From Oscillospiraceae bacterium (lineage in GTDB: Bacteria; Bacillota; Clostridia; Oscillospirales; Oscillospiraceae), in NCBI GenBank assembly GCA_902767395.1, contig CACXHI010000017.1, forward strand, positions 1 to 33,683: 33,683 nt of DNA, in the 5' to 3' direction. The notes beneath the pieces are model-generated. The model saw only the letters and a program-made list of their open reading frames with translations, had not been told where the DNA came from and did no database searches. Both the position numbers and the translations under genes were made by a program. Positions within the stretch are counted from its first letter, which is position 1. Every line of letters begins with the position of its first letter. Positions 7,751-17,022 of this stretch are shown piece by piece.

Positions 7751-9109
7751 CTACAACAAAATGTCCGACAGGGCGTTGAGACGGCGGTGCCCTGCGATGA
7801 CCACCACCCGGTCGCCGGGGAGGATCACGTCGCTGCCGCTTGGAATGATGGCCTTGCGATCCCGGAGAATCCCGGCAATCAGGATGTTCTTCTTCAAACG
7901 AAGATCCTTGAGCGGGACGTGGGTGAAGTCCGCCGCGCTGCAGACGATGAATTCCAGCGCTTCGGCTTTTCCGTCCATGAGCTGGTAGAGGTTTTCGATG
8001 GACGAGCCCTTGGAGGACTCCAGCGCGCGGGCATAGCGCAACACCACATTTACCACCACGTCCTTCGGAGATACGACGCTTTCCAGTCCCATTTGTTCCG
8101 CCATGCGCACCATTTCGTCGCGGTTGATCTTGGCAATGACCTGACTGACGTGTTGGAGTCTGGCGTGGTAGGCCAGCAGCAGATTCTCCTCATCCATCCC
8201 GGTCAGAGAGACGAACGCATCCTGATCGGACAGGCCGGACTCTTGCAGAAGCTCCTGATGCGTCCCGTCGCCGCAGAAGGCGGAAACGCCCGGCATTGCG
8301 TCGGTAAACCGGTGGCAAATGGCCCGATCGGATTCAATGAGAATGACGTTGGAGCCGGACGAGAGCAGCATCTTTGAAAGGTAGAAGGCAATCCGGCTGC
8401 CACCGATGAGCATGACGTTTTTCGCCTGCCGCTTGGCAAGGCCGGTGGCCTTCAAAAGCTTCCACAGCTCCGTGCGGTCGGCAGTCAGACCGATGCGGTC
8501 CCCGCCCTGCAATATGAAATCGCCGCGCGGAATCACAACCTCGGAGTCGCGCTGCACCACGCAGATCAGGAACTTGGCCTTGAAGCGGTCACGCAGATTC
8601 ATCAGCTTCTGCCCGACCAGCGGGGAATCCGCCTTGAGCCGTAGCTCGATCATCTCAAAGTTGCGCCGGGAAAAGGTTTCGATTTTGGATGCGGCGGGGA
8701 GCTTCAGAATATGGAGCAGCTCCTGTGCGGTCAAGAGCTCCGGATTGATGGACATGGAGAGGTCCAATTGCTGACGCAGAAAGCTCAGGGATTTGTCGTG
8801 ATACTGGGGGTTGCGGATGCGGGCAATCGTGTGGGCTGCGCCCATCCGTTTTGACAGATAGCACATGAGCATATTCAGCTCGTCCGAGCCGGTCACAGCG
8901 ATGACAAGGTCAGATCTCTCTACCCCGGCGTCCTGCAAAGCCTCGCAGTCGGCGCCGTTTCCGTTGACGCACATGACGTCAAATTGATTCGTGAGATCGT
9001 CAAGCACCTCCTGTCGATTGTCCATTGCGACCAAATCGTGGCCTTCGGCAACCAGCGCGCTCAGCAGAGCGACACCGATTTTCCCGCAGCCCACAAGAAT
9101 GATTCTCAT
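7751..9109 (-). CDS. trkA: TrkA, tandem RCK-domain potassium channel regulator
   Basis: A 452-aa cytoplasmic protein with two RCK halves, each an NAD-binding N domain plus a C domain. The first half opens MRIILVGCGKIG with an acidic dinucleotide-binding strand end (AMDN). The second opens near residue 230 as VMLIGGSRIAF, where the glycine motif is degenerate, so the two nucleotide sites may differ. TrkA forms the gating ring beneath TrkH and senses NAD(H), ATP/ADP or cyclic di-AMP depending on the family. Duplicated-domain length and location directly before trkH support pairing with that pore. AAGGAG lies 12 nt before the ATG, rather far. Confidence 0.93.
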   Translation of the reverse strand: MRIILVGCGKIGVALLSALVAEGHDLVAMDNRQEVLDDLTNQFDVMCVNGNGADCEALQDAGVERSDLVIAVTGSDELNMLMCYLSKRMGAAHTIARIRNPQYHDKSLSFLRQQLDLSMSINPELLTAQELLHILKLPAASKIETFSRRNFEMIELRLKADSPLVGQKLMNLRDRFKAKFLICVVQRDSEVVIPRGDFILQGGDRIGLTADRTELWKLLKATGLAKRQAKNVMLIGGSRIAFYLSKMLLSSGSNVILIESDRAICHRFTDAMPGVSAFCGDGTHQELLQESGLSDQDAFVSLTGMDEENLLLAYHARLQHVSQVIAKINRDEMVRMAEQMGLESVVSPKDVVVNVVLRYARALESSKGSSIENLYQLMDGKAEALEFIVCSAADFTHVPLKDLRLKKNILIAGILRDRKAIIPSGSDVILPGDRVVVIAGHRRLNALSDILL

Positions 9110-9166
9110 TGCGTTAAAACACTCCTTGCGATGTGAAATGTTGCGTGAATCCGTCCGGGACGCGGT

Positions 9167-9814
9167 TCAGCGGATATGGAAGCACTTCTGAATGGACTTC
9201 CGATCCCCCACGGCGAACACAACGTCGCCGTCTCGGAAGGAATCGTCCGGTCCGGGAATTCTGACCTGCCCGGCCCGGCGCAGGGAAATGACGTTGACGC
9301 CGAACCTTCTGCGGATATCGAGCAGAGGCAGCGTCTTGCCAAACCACTCCGGCGGAACGACAATCTCATAGATCGCGTAACCACCGTCAAACTGAAGAAA
9401 GTCCAGGATTCTTTCCGAAGAGTATTTCGTCGCCAGCCGCAGGGCAACCTGCTTCCCCGGATAGACCACCTCGTCCGCCCCGTTGCGGAGCAGGAATTTC
9501 TCCTGAATCTCGTTTTTTGCGCGGGAGATGACCTGCTTCGCGCCGAGATCCTTCAGCAGAGAGGTCGTTTCCAGCGAGGTCTGGAAATTCTCGCTGATCG
9601 TAACGACGCACAGGTCGTAGTTGTCCACGCCCAGCGTGCGCAGAAAGCTGGGGTTGGTGCAGTCACCGATCTGCGCGTCGGTGACAAAGGGCATGACTGC
9701 GTTAATCAGGTTTTCCCGCACGTCTACGATCATAATTTCGTATCCCTGCGCATTCATCTGTCGGGCAAGCATGGAGCCGAAATTTCCGGCGCCCAGAATC
9801 AGAACAGATTTCAT
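9167..9814 (-). CDS. KtrA-like RCK potassium channel regulator
   Basis: A 215-aa protein with one RCK_N domain (VLILGAGNFGSMLA, residues about 4-17, then IVDV) and one RCK_C domain (about 135-215). The single-repeat size is typical of KtrA/KtrC rather than TrkA. Such proteins form octameric rings that open KtrB-type K+ channels on binding ATP, and the C domain binds cyclic di-AMP in several Firmicutes. The gene lies between the KtrB-like gene and trkA in one run; GGAGG is 7 nt before the ATG. Partnership with the preceding KtrB is inferred from order and size. Confidence 0.92.
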   Translation of the reverse strand: MKSVLILGAGNFGSMLARQMNAQGYEIMIVDVRENLINAVMPFVTDAQIGDCTNPSFLRTLGVDNYDLCVVTISENFQTSLETTSLLKDLGAKQVISRAKNEIQEKFLLRNGADEVVYPGKQVALRLATKYSSERILDFLQFDGGYAIYEIVVPPEWFGKTLPLLDIRRRFGVNVISLRRAGQVRIPGPDDSFRDGDVVFAVGDRKSIQKCFHIR

Positions 9815-9865
9815 CTCATTTCCTCCGGTAGCGGCGCACAGCGTGCGCCAAAAAGCAGTATGGGA

Positions 9866-11215
9866 TTATCCCACTGTGACGGTCTCCAGCGGCTTGCGGC
9901 CGGGAGGATTCTTTCCGCCGGGAAGCAGAGCATAAACCAGCGTCAGGGCGCCCACGCGCCCGAGGAACATCAGGAGCATCAGGATGATGCGCGAGGTCTG
10001 GTGCAGGCCGGGCGTGATTCCAAGGGTCAGACCCACGGTGCCTACGGCGGAGCCGGTTTCAAACATACAGGTCAGCAGAGGCAGCCCCTCCACCCGACAG
10101 AGCACCGCAGACCCGGTGGAAAACAGCATCAGATACAGAAAGAAAATGGTACCGGCGTTACGGATCACGTCCTGCCCGATCCGGCGTCGGAAGCACTCCA
10201 CGTCGTCCCGGCGGCGGAAGACGGTGGAACCCGCCAAAAAGAGAACGGCGACCGTCGTGGTCTTCATGCCGCCCGCCGTGGAGCCGGGGGAACCGCCGAT
10301 GAGCATCAGTACGATCATTTGCAGAATGCCCGGCTGGGACATTTGGGTGAGGTCGGTGGTGTTGAAGCCCGCCGTGCGGGTCGTTACGGACTGAAACAGG
10401 GAGAACAGCACCCGCTCTCTGAGCGGAAGCGTCCGGTATTCGAGCAGAAAATTGAGCACGGCGGGAATCAGAATCAACGTCGCTGAGGTGACCAGCACCA
10501 GCTTGGTCTGGAGCCGATAGCGACGTACGCGAAGTCCGTTTGTGCGCAGATCCTCCCAGACGAGGAAGCCGATTCCGCCGACGATAATCAGAAGCATGAT
10601 GACGGCGTTGACCCAAGGATCAGCGGCATAGCCGGTCAGCGAGGCGTATTTCTCCCGCACGCCCATGAGGTCGAAGCCCGCGTTGCAGAAGGCGGAAACG
10701 CTGTGGAACAGACTGTACCAGAGTCCCTTCCAGAAGCCGAAATCCCGCGCAAAGACCGGCAACAGCAAGGCGGCCCCGCCAAGCTCAATGCAAAACGAGC
10801 CTCGAATCAAAAAGCCCGTCCGCCGGACGATTCCACCCACCTGCGGCGCGGAGATGGACTGCTGCATCATGTTTCGCTGGGCGAGACTGATCCGACGTCC
10901 CGAGAGGCGGAAGAAGGTCACGGCAACCGTGATAACACCCAAGCCGCCGATCTGGATCAGCAGAAGGATCACGATCTGCCCCAGCAGCGACCAGTGCGTT
11001 GCCGTGTCGCGGACGACCAGTCCCGTGACGCAGGAGGCGGAGACCGCCGTAAAGAGCGTATCCCCGAATGGCGTCACGGTTCGGTCCCGGCTGCAGGCGG
11101 GCAGCATCAGGATCAGTGCGCCCAGAAGAATCAAGATCAAGAAGCCCACCAGAATGACCTGAAACGAGGAGGTTGTACGGTTTTTGGACTTCCCATGCAG
11201 AAAACCGGGTTTCAA
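9866..11215 (-). CDS. KtrB-like potassium channel subunit
   Basis: A 449-aa membrane protein of the TrkH/KtrB superfamily. The four pore loops read SASCVTGL, FCNAGFD, TRTAGFN and GSAVGTVGLT, each with the filter glycine. QIGGLGVITVAVTF is a KtrB/NtpJ-type stretch. The start appears to be TTG at 11215: it has GAGAGGAGG 8 nt upstream and no in-frame ATG precedes the first membrane helix. It follows the MATE gene by 39 nt and precedes ktrA by 51 nt. It probably forms the K+ (possibly Na+-coupled) pore gated by the KtrA-like protein. Confidence 0.93.
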   Translation of the reverse strand: MKPGFLHGKSKNRTTSSFQVILVGFLILILLGALILMLPACSRDRTVTPFGDTLFTAVSASCVTGLVVRDTATHWSLLGQIVILLLIQIGGLGVITVAVTFFRLSGRRISLAQRNMMQQSISAPQVGGIVRRTGFLIRGSFCIELGGAALLLPVFARDFGFWKGLWYSLFHSVSAFCNAGFDLMGVREKYASLTGYAADPWVNAVIMLLIIVGGIGFLVWEDLRTNGLRVRRYRLQTKLVLVTSATLILIPAVLNFLLEYRTLPLRERVLFSLFQSVTTRTAGFNTTDLTQMSQPGILQMIVLMLIGGSPGSTAGGMKTTTVAVLFLAGSTVFRRRDDVECFRRRIGQDVIRNAGTIFFLYLMLFSTGSAVLCRVEGLPLLTCMFETGSAVGTVGLTLGITPGLHQTSRIILMLLMFLGRVGALTLVYALLPGGKNPPGRKPLETVTVG

Positions 11216-11254
11216 GGCAGCGGCCTCCTCTCCAAAGCGATGGTGTGTTTGCGG

Positions 11255-12652
11255 CTATGCAAGCTGCTTGGAATGCTCGAAGCCGTGAATCCAGTCGGAG
11301 CGCAGATAATAGATCAGATAGATTACCGAGCTGATGAACCAGGTCAGCGGATAGGCCCAGAAGAGCCAGATGATGTTGTGGTCAATGTGCATGGCGATTG
11401 TGATGTAGGTGATACGAAGCACACACCAGATTGCCAGCATAATAAACATCGGCACAAAGGCCTTGCCCGCGCCGCGGCAGATGCCGGCGATGCAGTGCGA
11501 GAAGGACAAAAGACAGTAGAACAGGGCCTCAATGTGCGCCTGCCGAACGCCAATGGCGATGGATTCCGGGTCCTTGACGAAAATGGAGATCAGCGGCTTG
11601 GCGAAGACGAAGACGACCACGCCGATCAGCTCGGCCATCAGCATGGCCGACCAGATGCCGAAGCGCGCGCCCTGTCTGGCCCGGTCATAGGCCTTTGCCC
11701 CGAGATTCTGCCCAATGTAGGTGGTCAGCGCCATCGAGAAGGAGGTGATGGGAAGGAAGGCGAAGCCCTCGATCTTGGAGTAAGCACCGCAGGCGGCGGT
11801 TCCGACCTTGTCAAAGGTATTGATGTTGGACTGCACCATCACGTTGGCCAAGCCGATCACGGAATTCTGTACGCCGGTTGGCAGACCGTAGCGAAGGATC
11901 TCCCGCAGGGACCAGCGATCCATCCGCAGTTTGGACCAGCTCAGGGCATAGACCGTACCGCGCTTAGAGAGCTGCCGCAGACAGAGCAGAGCGGAGATGG
12001 ACTGGGAAATCGTGGTGGCAATGGCCGCCCAGCGGATGTCCAGCCCCATCGGGCCGAGAAACAGCCAGTCCAAAAAGACGTTGGTGACGGACGAGACAAT
12101 CAAAAAGTACAGCGGCCGTCGGCTGTCGCCCACCGCGTTCATAATGCCCTTGAAGGTGTTGTACATCACAAGGGCGAGAGAGCCGAGAAAATAGTAGCGC
12201 AGATAGGGAATGGCGTAGGGCTGTACCACTGGGTCGAGCCGCATCCAGCCGGGAATGTAGGAGGCCAGCAGCGAGCCCATCAGCGTCAACGTCAGTCCGC
12301 AGATCAGACTGACCAGAACGGCAGTGTGCGTGGCCTGCGACATGCGCGCATGGTTTCCCGCGCCGAAGTACCGGCTGATGACCACGCCCGCGCCCATAGA
12401 GGCGCCGACGAAGAAGCTGATCATCAAAAAGACCAGACTGCCCGAGGAGGTGACGGCGGAGAAAGCCTCGTCTCCCAGATATTTGCTGACGATCCATGCG
12501 TCGGCCGTGTTGTAGAGCTGCTGAAAAAGCTGGCTCAAAAAAATCGGGAAGGCGAAGGCTGTAATCACCTTGCGGGGAGCGCCCTCTGTCAGCAGCGTGG
12601 AATCCCGGTGATGGTGATGCGGTGCGTGAAAGTGTAAAAACTTGTAGGGCAT
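11255..12652 (-). CDS. MATE-family efflux transporter
   Basis: A 465-aa, 12-helix transporter of the MATE family (NorM/DinF type), which exports drugs or metabolites using Na+ or H+ gradients. Typical features are FPIFLSQLFQQLYNTADAWIV in helix 1 and a repeated half beginning near LRYGLPTGVQN. The N-terminal tail has a His-rich run, HFHAPHHHHRDS, before the first helix; such tails can bind metals but the role here is unknown. ATG 12652 is chosen; an upstream in-frame TTG at 12676 has no better ribosome binding site. The gene ends in TAG and is first in the run that continues with the Ktr/Trk genes. The substrate cannot be read from sequence. Confidence 0.9.
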   Translation of the reverse strand: MPYKFLHFHAPHHHHRDSTLLTEGAPRKVITAFAFPIFLSQLFQQLYNTADAWIVSKYLGDEAFSAVTSSGSLVFLMISFFVGASMGAGVVISRYFGAGNHARMSQATHTAVLVSLICGLTLTLMGSLLASYIPGWMRLDPVVQPYAIPYLRYYFLGSLALVMYNTFKGIMNAVGDSRRPLYFLIVSSVTNVFLDWLFLGPMGLDIRWAAIATTISQSISALLCLRQLSKRGTVYALSWSKLRMDRWSLREILRYGLPTGVQNSVIGLANVMVQSNINTFDKVGTAACGAYSKIEGFAFLPITSFSMALTTYIGQNLGAKAYDRARQGARFGIWSAMLMAELIGVVVFVFAKPLISIFVKDPESIAIGVRQAHIEALFYCLLSFSHCIAGICRGAGKAFVPMFIMLAIWCVLRITYITIAMHIDHNIIWLFWAYPLTWFISSVIYLIYYLRSDWIHGFEHSKQLA

Positions 12653-12731
12653 GACGAAACTCTCTTTCTCTCCCAAAACAGGCGGCTGCCGCCAGATGGC
12701 AACAGAACTGCAATCATACGATAGTCTTTTT

Positions 12732-12760
12732 ATTCTACATGAAATCAGAGAATTTGTAAA
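12732..12760 (-). promoter_or_regulatory. Sigma-A promoter for the MATE-Ktr-Trk run
   Basis: On the minus strand, TTTACA (12760-12755), a 17-nt spacer and TAGAAT (12737-12732). It lies about 80 nt before the MATE start and could serve the following potassium-transport genes. Confidence 0.65.
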
Positions 12761-12817
12761 GAGGTTTGCCGCGGATTTCTCAGGTTATTTTGTCGCCGGC
12801 CAACGAACAATTTTTCC

Positions 12818-12846
12818 TTGCCTCCGCTTTGAAATTGTGCTACAAT
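12818..12846 (+). promoter_or_regulatory. Sigma-A promoter for the DUF1846 gene
   Basis: TTGCCT at 12818-12823, 17 nt, then TACAAT at 12841-12846. The predicted start of transcription is about 20 nt before the ribosome binding site AAGGAGG at 12861-12867. Confidence 0.6.
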
Positions 12847-12875
12847 GTAAGAGTGTGATAAAGGAGGGAAGGCCC

Positions 12876-14363
12876 ATGCGGAACATGATCGGGTTTGACA
12901 ATCAGATGTATTTAGAGATGCAATCCGCTCGCATCCGAGAGCGGATTGACCAGTTTGGCGGCAAGCTTTATCTGGAGTTTGGCGGCAAACTGTTTGACGA
13001 CTACCATGCGTCCCGTGTGCTGCCCGGTTTTGCCCCGGACAGCAAGATCCGAATGCTTCTTGAGCTGAGGGACTCTGCGGAAGTCGTCATTCCCATCAAC
13101 GCCGCAGCCATCGAGCAGAACAAGGTTCGCGGCGACCTCGGCATTACTTATGATGAGGACGTGCTCCGCCTGATCGACGCCTTCCGCGCCGAGGGCCTCT
13201 TTGTGGGCGGCGTGGTCATTACGCAGTACGCCGGGCAGTGCGCGGCGGACGTGTTCCGCCGTCGGTTGGAGCATCTGGGGATCAAGGTCTATACCCACTA
13301 TCCCATCGAGGGCTATCCGCACAATATTGCCCGGATTGTCTCCGCCGAGGGCTATGGGAAGAACGATTTTATCGAGACCAGTCACCCCCTTGTGGTCGTC
13401 ACGGCCCCCGGCCCCGGCTCGGGAAAAATGGCAACCTGCCTGAGTCAGCTCTACCACCACTACGAGCGGAGCGAGACTGCGGGCTATGCCAAATTTGAGA
13501 CCTTCCCGATCTGGAACCTGCCGCTGAAGCATCCGGTGAATTTGGCCTATGAGGCGGCCACTGCCGATCTCAACGACGTGAATATGATCGATCCCTTCCA
13601 TCTGGCGGCCTACGGGGAAACCACAGTCAACTATAACCGCGACGTGGAGGTTTTCCCGGTTTTACAGGCTATTTTCGAGAAGATCATGGGAAAGTGCCCC
13701 TACAAGTCCCCTACGGACATGGGTGTGAACATGGTCGGCAACTGCATCGTGGAGGACGACGTGGTCTGCGAGGCTTCCCGGCAGGAGATCGTACGGCGCT
13801 ACTATGCCGCCCTGTGCGACCAGCGCAAGGGTACGGGCAGCGACGAGACGGTGTTCAAGCTGGAGCTTCTGATGAAGCAGGCCGGCGTGACGCCGGCCAT
13901 TCGTCCTGTGGTTGCCCGCGCAACGCAGGCCGAGGAGCAGACCGGCGAGCCGGTGGTCTGCATCCATCTGCCAAACGGCGAGTTGGTGGTCGGCGGCACC
14001 TCGGAGCTGATGGGTCCGGCGGCAGCGGCGCTTTTGAATGCGGTCAAGTCATTGGCCCACATCGAGCAGCACCGACATCTGATCGCCCGCAGCGCCATCG
14101 AGCCGATTCAGAGTCTTAAGACCAAGTACCTCGGCGGCAGAAACCCCCGCCTGCACTCCGACGAGGTTTTGATTGCCCTTGCCATTTCCGCCTCCACCGA
14201 CGAGTTTGCGGCCAAGGCGATGAAGAAGCTGCCGCGCCTGCGCGACTGCGAGGTGCATTCCACCGTGATTCTCAGCGAGCAGGACGCCGCCACCTACAAG
14301 CGTCTCGGAATGCGGGTCACCTGCACGCCGAAGTATCAGAGCAATAACCTGTTCCACAAGTAA
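12876..14363 (+). CDS. DUF1846 family protein
   Basis: A 495-aa soluble protein matching the DUF1846 family along its whole length: IGFDNQMYLEMQSARIRERI at the start, LYLEFGGKLFDDYHASRVLPGF, VVVTAPGPGSGKMATCLSQLYH (P-loop-like glycine run), KSPTDMGVNMVG and LGGRNPRLHSDEVLIAL. The family is common in Firmicutes and has solved structures, but I know of no firmly established function. ATG 12876 has AAGGAGG with 8 nt spacing; the frame stays open upstream but that stretch does not look coding. It is transcribed alone, with its own promoter and a strong hairpin after the stop. Confidence 0.92.
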   Translation: MRNMIGFDNQMYLEMQSARIRERIDQFGGKLYLEFGGKLFDDYHASRVLPGFAPDSKIRMLLELRDSAEVVIPINAAAIEQNKVRGDLGITYDEDVLRLIDAFRAEGLFVGGVVITQYAGQCAADVFRRRLEHLGIKVYTHYPIEGYPHNIARIVSAEGYGKNDFIETSHPLVVVTAPGPGSGKMATCLSQLYHHYERSETAGYAKFETFPIWNLPLKHPVNLAYEAATADLNDVNMIDPFHLAAYGETTVNYNRDVEVFPVLQAIFEKIMGKCPYKSPTDMGVNMVGNCIVEDDVVCEASRQEIVRRYYAALCDQRKGTGSDETVFKLELLMKQAGVTPAIRPVVARATQAEEQTGEPVVCIHLPNGELVVGGTSELMGPAAAALLNAVKSLAHIEQHRHLIARSAIEPIQSLKTKYLGGRNPRLHSDEVLIALAISASTDEFAAKAMKKLPRLRDCEVHSTVILSEQDAATYKRLGMRVTCTPKYQSNNLFHK

Positions 14364-14371
14364 GTGGACGG

Positions 14372-14418
14372 AAAACCGCCCCCTGCGTGAACGCAAACGT
14401 CACGCAGGGGGCGGTTTT
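14372..14418. terminator. Bidirectional terminator between DUF1846 and the radical SAM partner gene
   Basis: A 19-bp perfect stem (14372-14390 with 14400-14418), GC-rich in the middle and flanked by AAAA and TTTTT, lies between converging genes. It has the shape of an intrinsic terminator in both directions. Confidence 0.85.
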
Positions 14419-14422
14419 TGGC

Positions 14423-15139
14423 TTATCGAAACACGGCGCCGTCGGCGTCATAGATCTCCAGCCTGCGGCAGCGGACGAGATCCGGCTTGTACGTGGGCAG
14501 GTGGGTTTCAATGGCTGTCGCCAGCAGCAGGGGATTCAGCGTCGGATTCTGCGCGGCAACCACCGCCTCGACGCTCAGCGTGGAGGCGCGTTCCTCCTTC
14601 GTCCTTTCGAGCGAAGCGAGAAATCCGTCTCCCGCGTTCTCTGGCGTCTGCAAAACAGACAAGTCCCGAAGCATCGGGGCGATGTCCATCTCGGTCGGAC
14701 CCTTCTTGCCAAACTTCTCCACGACCAGCGACGGACGGGCAAAGAGGGCCGTCAGCGCGGCCTCCGCATCCGCGGGAACGCCGCCGTCGTAGGTGAGCGT
14801 CAGACGCGCCCGCAGCCATGCGAGCTTGCCGGCCTTCTTCCCGCCCTCGTAGCTCTCCAGCGCCCGCAGTCCGGCGGGAAGCACCGGGGCCATGCGGGCC
14901 GCTACCTCCTTAATGGGGACGGGGCAGCCCTCCGCCAGCGTGAATTCCGCCAGCTCGCACTGGCTCTCCACGCCCACGGACAGGGGCATCAGAATCGACA
15001 GCTCGGGATGCGGCGTGAAGCCCTGACTGTGCTTGAGGTCGATTCCCGCGCGGCGGAAGCAGCGCATCAGGGCGCGCATCAGATCCAGATGGGAGGACCA
15101 GACCGCGACGCCCTCCTTTGTAAACCGCAATCTACCCAT
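14423..15139 (-). CDS. TIGR03936/DUF2344 radical SAM-associated protein
   Basis: A 238-aa protein of the DUF2344 family, often found fused or adjacent to the TIGR03960 B12-binding radical SAM protein. Family-typical stretches are LRFTKEGVAVWSSHLDLMRAL near the start, HSQGFTPHPELSILMPLSVGVES and EFTLAE. It begins 8 nt inside the end of the radical SAM gene, so the two are translationally coupled. No catalytic motif is visible. The biochemical role of the pair is not established to my knowledge; an RNA- or protein-modifying system is often presumed. Confidence 0.9.
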   Translation of the reverse strand: MGRLRFTKEGVAVWSSHLDLMRALMRCFRRAGIDLKHSQGFTPHPELSILMPLSVGVESQCELAEFTLAEGCPVPIKEVAARMAPVLPAGLRALESYEGGKKAGKLAWLRARLTLTYDGGVPADAEAALTALFARPSLVVEKFGKKGPTEMDIAPMLRDLSVLQTPENAGDGFLASLERTKEERASTLSVEAVVAAQNPTLNPLLLATAIETHLPTYKPDLVRCRRLEIYDADGAVFR

Positions 15140-16979
15140 CGCAGACGCCTCCCTCCAGCAGACAGTTGGCCCCGCAGCCTGCGCAGCCGTGCCGGCAGTC
15201 CGGGGTGATCTCCGAGCGGTAAGCCCGCTCCCGCTCCCGCAGGAGGAAGCTCTTGCGCACGCCGGGGTCGATCGTGTCCCACGGCAGCACCTCGTCGAGT
15301 CCGAAGCCCCGCGTGGTATAGAAATGCCGATCTACTCCGCAGTCCTGCAATGCCGCGATCCACTTGTCATAGTCAAAGTATTCCATCCAGCCGTCGAGCT
15401 TGGCCCCGCGCCGCCACGCGGCCTCGATGACCGCCCCGAGCCGCCGGTCGCCCCGCGCCAGCATGGCCTCCAGCTCGGAAAGCTGGGCCTCGTGGTAGTT
15501 AAACTCCACGCTCTTGTTGTTCAGATGCTCCTTGAGCAGCTTGCAGCGCCGCAGATACTCCTCCGGGGTCGTCTGGGCCTCCCACTGGAAGCCCGTGAAC
15601 GGCTTCGGGACGAAGAAAGCCACGGCGACGTGGATGCGCACGCCCCGTTTCTTGTTCGAGGCATAGTCCTTCCAGGTGTTGTAGATTTTGTAGACCAGCT
15701 CGGCAATGCCCAGCACTTCCTCGTCGGTCTCCGTCGGCAGGCCCAGCATGAAGTAGAGCTTTACGTTGTTCCAGCCGCCCGCAAAGGCGATTTGGCAGGT
15801 TGTCAGGATGTCTTCCTCGGTGACGTTCTTGTTGATGGCGTCGCGCAGACGCTGCGTTCCGGCCTCGGCGGCGAAGGTCAGACCGCTCTTGCGCACCTTT
15901 TGGAGCTTGAGCATCAAATCGCGGGAGAAATTGTCCGCCCGCAGCGAGGGAACGGACATGTTGATCTTCCGCGCGACGCAGTACTCTGTCAGCCGGTCGG
16001 TCAGCGGTTCGAGGTACTTGTAGTCCGAGGTCGAGAGGCTGGAGAGGGTGATCTCGCTGTCGCCGGAAAATTCCAGCGCGTGAACCGCCTGTTCATAGAG
16101 GGTTTCCGGCGTCCGTGGCCGGACGGGGCGGTAGGTATAGCCTGCCTGACAGAAGCGGCAGCCCCGGATACAGCCGCGCATGACCTCCAGATTCATCCGG
16201 TCATGGACGATTTCGGTCATCGGGACGATCGGCTCCGTGGGATACCAGGCCGCGTCCAGATTCTGCACGATCCGTTTCGTCACGGTCTTCGGCGCGCCGG
16301 GCAGGGGCACAATGGCCTCCAGCGTCCCGTCCGGCTTGTAGCGGTGTTCATAGTGGGAGGGCACGTAGACGCCGGGAATCTTTCCAACCTCCCAGAGAAA
16401 ATCCTGCTTGGAGAGGCCCTTCCGCTTGGCCTCGCGGTAGCAGTTGACAATCTCCACCGTGCTCTCTTCCCCCTCCCCGAGGGAGAAGAAGTCCACAAAG
16501 TCTGCCAGCGGCTCCGGGTTGTAGGTGCAGGCGCCGCCTGCAAAGACGACGTGCTGTAAACCGCTGCGCTCCGCTGCGTGCAGGGGGATTCCTGCCAGAT
16601 CGAGCATGGTCAGAATATTGGTGTAGCTCATCTCATAGCCCACGGAAAAGGCGATCATATCGAAGTCCACCACGGGGTCGTGGCTTTCGAGGGCATACAG
16701 GGGCAGACCGGCGGTGCGCATGGCGTCCTCCATATCGCCCCACGGGGTAAAGACGCGCTCACACCAGACGCCTTCCATCTGGTTGACAATGCCGTAGAGG
16801 ATGCGGATGCCCAGATTGGACATGCCGATCTCATAGGTGTCCGGGAAGCAAAAGGCCACGCGGGTATCGACCTCGCGCAGATTCTTCACGGTCTGGTTGT
16901 ATTCTCCGCCCACGTAGCGGGCCGGCTTTTGCACCGTGGGCAGAATGCGTTGGAGCAATTGGTCAATTTGTTCGTTCAT
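15132..16979 (-). CDS. TIGR03960 family B12-binding/radical SAM protein
   Basis: A 615-aa protein with an N-terminal cobalamin-binding-like Rossmann region and a central radical SAM domain. The [4Fe-4S] site CIRGCRFC (CxxxCxxC) is preceded by NLEVMRG, and GLTFAAEAGTQRLRD is a typical later radical SAM strand. The C-terminus is cysteine-rich (CRHGCAGCGANC and a last Cys), suggesting another metal site. ATG 16979 has GGGAG 6 nt upstream and matches the usual start; ATG 17003 with GGAG is a possible alternative. It ends in TAG and overlaps the DUF2344 gene. The substrate is unknown. Confidence 0.9.
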   Translation of the reverse strand: MNEQIDQLLQRILPTVQKPARYVGGEYNQTVKNLREVDTRVAFCFPDTYEIGMSNLGIRILYGIVNQMEGVWCERVFTPWGDMEDAMRTAGLPLYALESHDPVVDFDMIAFSVGYEMSYTNILTMLDLAGIPLHAAERSGLQHVVFAGGACTYNPEPLADFVDFFSLGEGEESTVEIVNCYREAKRKGLSKQDFLWEVGKIPGVYVPSHYEHRYKPDGTLEAIVPLPGAPKTVTKRIVQNLDAAWYPTEPIVPMTEIVHDRMNLEVMRGCIRGCRFCQAGYTYRPVRPRTPETLYEQAVHALEFSGDSEITLSSLSTSDYKYLEPLTDRLTEYCVARKINMSVPSLRADNFSRDLMLKLQKVRKSGLTFAAEAGTQRLRDAINKNVTEEDILTTCQIAFAGGWNNVKLYFMLGLPTETDEEVLGIAELVYKIYNTWKDYASNKKRGVRIHVAVAFFVPKPFTGFQWEAQTTPEEYLRRCKLLKEHLNNKSVEFNYHEAQLSELEAMLARGDRRLGAVIEAAWRRGAKLDGWMEYFDYDKWIAALQDCGVDRHFYTTRGFGLDEVLPWDTIDPGVRKSFLLRERERAYRSEITPDCRHGCAGCGANCLLEGGVCDG

Positions 16980-17022
16980 AGCGTTCTCCCGTCCGTGTTC
17001 CATTGGAAACTCTCCTGCTATT

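Noticed and set aside
7739..7753. TrkA-TrkH read-through fusion, since the trkA TAG is in frame with the trkH start
   Set aside because: A stop is present, a ribosome binding site lies at the junction, and in-frame adjacency is expected by chance in a third of cases.
6635..8377. Plus-strand open frame of about 580 codons opposite trkH and trkA
   Set aside because: It is a shadow of conserved minus-strand genes, with no ribosome binding site or recognisable domain.
10703..12637. Plus-strand open frame of about 640 codons opposite the MATE and KtrB genes
   Set aside because: Its Gln/Asp/Arg/Gly-rich composition matches no family, and the minus-strand genes explain the region fully.
12651..12875. 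N-terminal extension of the DUF1846 protein
   Set aside because: The extension reads through both promoters, and AAGGAGG with ideal spacing precedes ATG 12876, which matches the family start.
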